The position numbers and the translations under genes are program-made. Positions 63,626-64,000 of a stretch of 64,000 nt of DNA are shown in pieces. Source of the stretch: Acidisarcina sp. (GTDB lineage: Bacteria; Acidobacteriota; Terriglobia; Terriglobales; Acidobacteriaceae); NCBI GenBank assembly GCA_035539175.1, contig DATLIY010000008.1, forward strand, positions 744,001-808,000, read 5' to 3'. Below the pieces are notes generated by a model. The model saw nothing but the letters and a program-made list of their open reading frames with translations. It was not told the origin of the DNA and ran no database searches. How positions within the stretch are numbered: the first letter of the stretch is position 1; each line of letters starts with the position of its first letter.

Positions 63626-64000
63626 ATGACATCAGAGACCGTTTTGACAGAAAATCCGCAGTCGATCGACTCCGTGCGCGAGCAGGTTGCCAATCGTTCG
63701 AAAACCGCCCAGTCGTTTGCCGAGGAGACCTATGAGCGCATCGGCGCCGTCGATCCCCGGATCCATGCCTATCTGGCGTTGAGCCGCGAGCGTGCGCTGC
63801 GGCAGGCGGAGAAGATCGACGCCATGGCAGCCAGTGGGCAGACGCTTCCGCCGCTCGCGGGTGTTCCGGTCGGCATCAAGGACGTGCTCAATATGATGGG
63901 TGCTCCCGCGACTGCTGGATCGAAGATTCTCTCCGGCTATAACTCACCTTACGATGCGACGGCGGTTCAGCGGTTGGAGGCAGCCGGGGCGGTTCTGGTG
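63626..64000 (+). CDS. gatA: GatA, amidotransferase glutaminase subunit (N-terminal part, runs off window)
   Basis: 125 codons are visible. The reading starts MTSETVLTENPQSIDSV and contains ETYERIGAVDPRIHAYLAL and LAGVPVGIKDVLNMMGAPATAGS, which holds the lysine of the amidase Ser-cisSer-Lys triad. GatA hydrolyses glutamine or asparagine to supply ammonia. The serine residues of the triad lie beyond the window. CCGGGAAAAGC precedes the ATG. Confidence 0.95.
   Translation, partial: MTSETVLTENPQSIDSVREQVANRSKTAQSFAEETYERIGAVDPRIHAYLALSRERALRQAEKIDAMAASGQTLPPLAGVPVGIKDVLNMMGAPATAGSKILSGYNSPYDATAVQRLEAAGAVLV

Noticed and set aside
1-64000. tRNA genes, insertion sequences, integrases, toxin-antitoxin or phage-defence genes
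   Set aside because: None were found when reading both strands; base composition and gene content look like stable chromosomal core and envelope genes.

Overview
The window is a chromosomal stretch of about 60% GC that looks like a soil acidobacterium (class Terriglobia: Granulicella, Terriglobus, Edaphobacter or a relative). This is an inference from gene content, not from a marker-gene search. The indicators are a 1,256-residue outer-membrane receptor with an N-terminal carboxypeptidase-regulatory-like domain, a hopanoid glycosyltransferase (HpnI type), a complete alternative complex III (act) locus fused to a caa3 oxidase locus, a large secreted protein with choice-of-anchor-D repeats, and scattered repeats of the type GTCATCCTGAGCGAAGCGAAG. 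No tRNA, insertion sequence, prophage, plasmid gene or CRISPR array is visible.

Layout. 1-2042 (minus): Rrf2-type regulator, sufB and the start of sufC, with a perfect 19-bp palindrome in the promoter. 2.4-7.7 kb (plus): the receptor and a secreted amidohydrolase. 7.9-14.8 kb (minus): a histidine-utilisation operon, hutH-hutU-hutI-hutF, ending in an M20 deacylase where hutG would be expected; a divergent Lrp/AsnC regulator follows. 15.6-20.1 kb (minus): frr, lipA, a small membrane protein, a cytochrome c lipoprotein and a PBP4-type carboxypeptidase. 20.2-27.8 kb: folP, an NTF2-like protein, an ABM-domain protein, purA, mutM, a receiver-like protein with an arginine-rich tail, and glyA. An 823-bp gap here carries what looks like a structured RNA ending in a terminator. 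27.9-33 kb (plus): a membrane protein, RNase P RNA, two MacB-type permeases without an ATPase, and hpnI. 33.2-40.1 kb: a GT-C glycosyltransferase, a GH57/DUF3536 protein, an AlkA-type glycosylase and a divergent aldehyde dehydrogenase.

40.5-54.3 kb (plus) is one respiratory unit of thirteen genes: actA-B-C-D-E-F, a small membrane-anchored protein, sco, ctaC-D-E-F. It encodes a quinol-oxidising complex with a pentaheme and a monoheme cytochrome c, plus a caa3-type oxidase of the A2 (YSHP) kind. Physical linkage suggests an ACIII-oxidase supercomplex. 54.7-63 kb (plus) is a cell-surface block: the repeat protein, a Wza/SLBB polysaccharide exporter and a sugar-phosphate transferase. The window ends with gatC and the start of gatA.

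Most of the window is housekeeping or metabolic. The items that best deserve follow-up are the three-way-junction RNA candidate at 24.79-25.00 kb, the M20 enzyme replacing hutG, the ATT start proposed for actE, the 17-codon leader ORF overlapping the SLBB gene start, and the degenerate tandem array at 18.17-18.36 kb that is built from the same element seen dispersed elsewhere.
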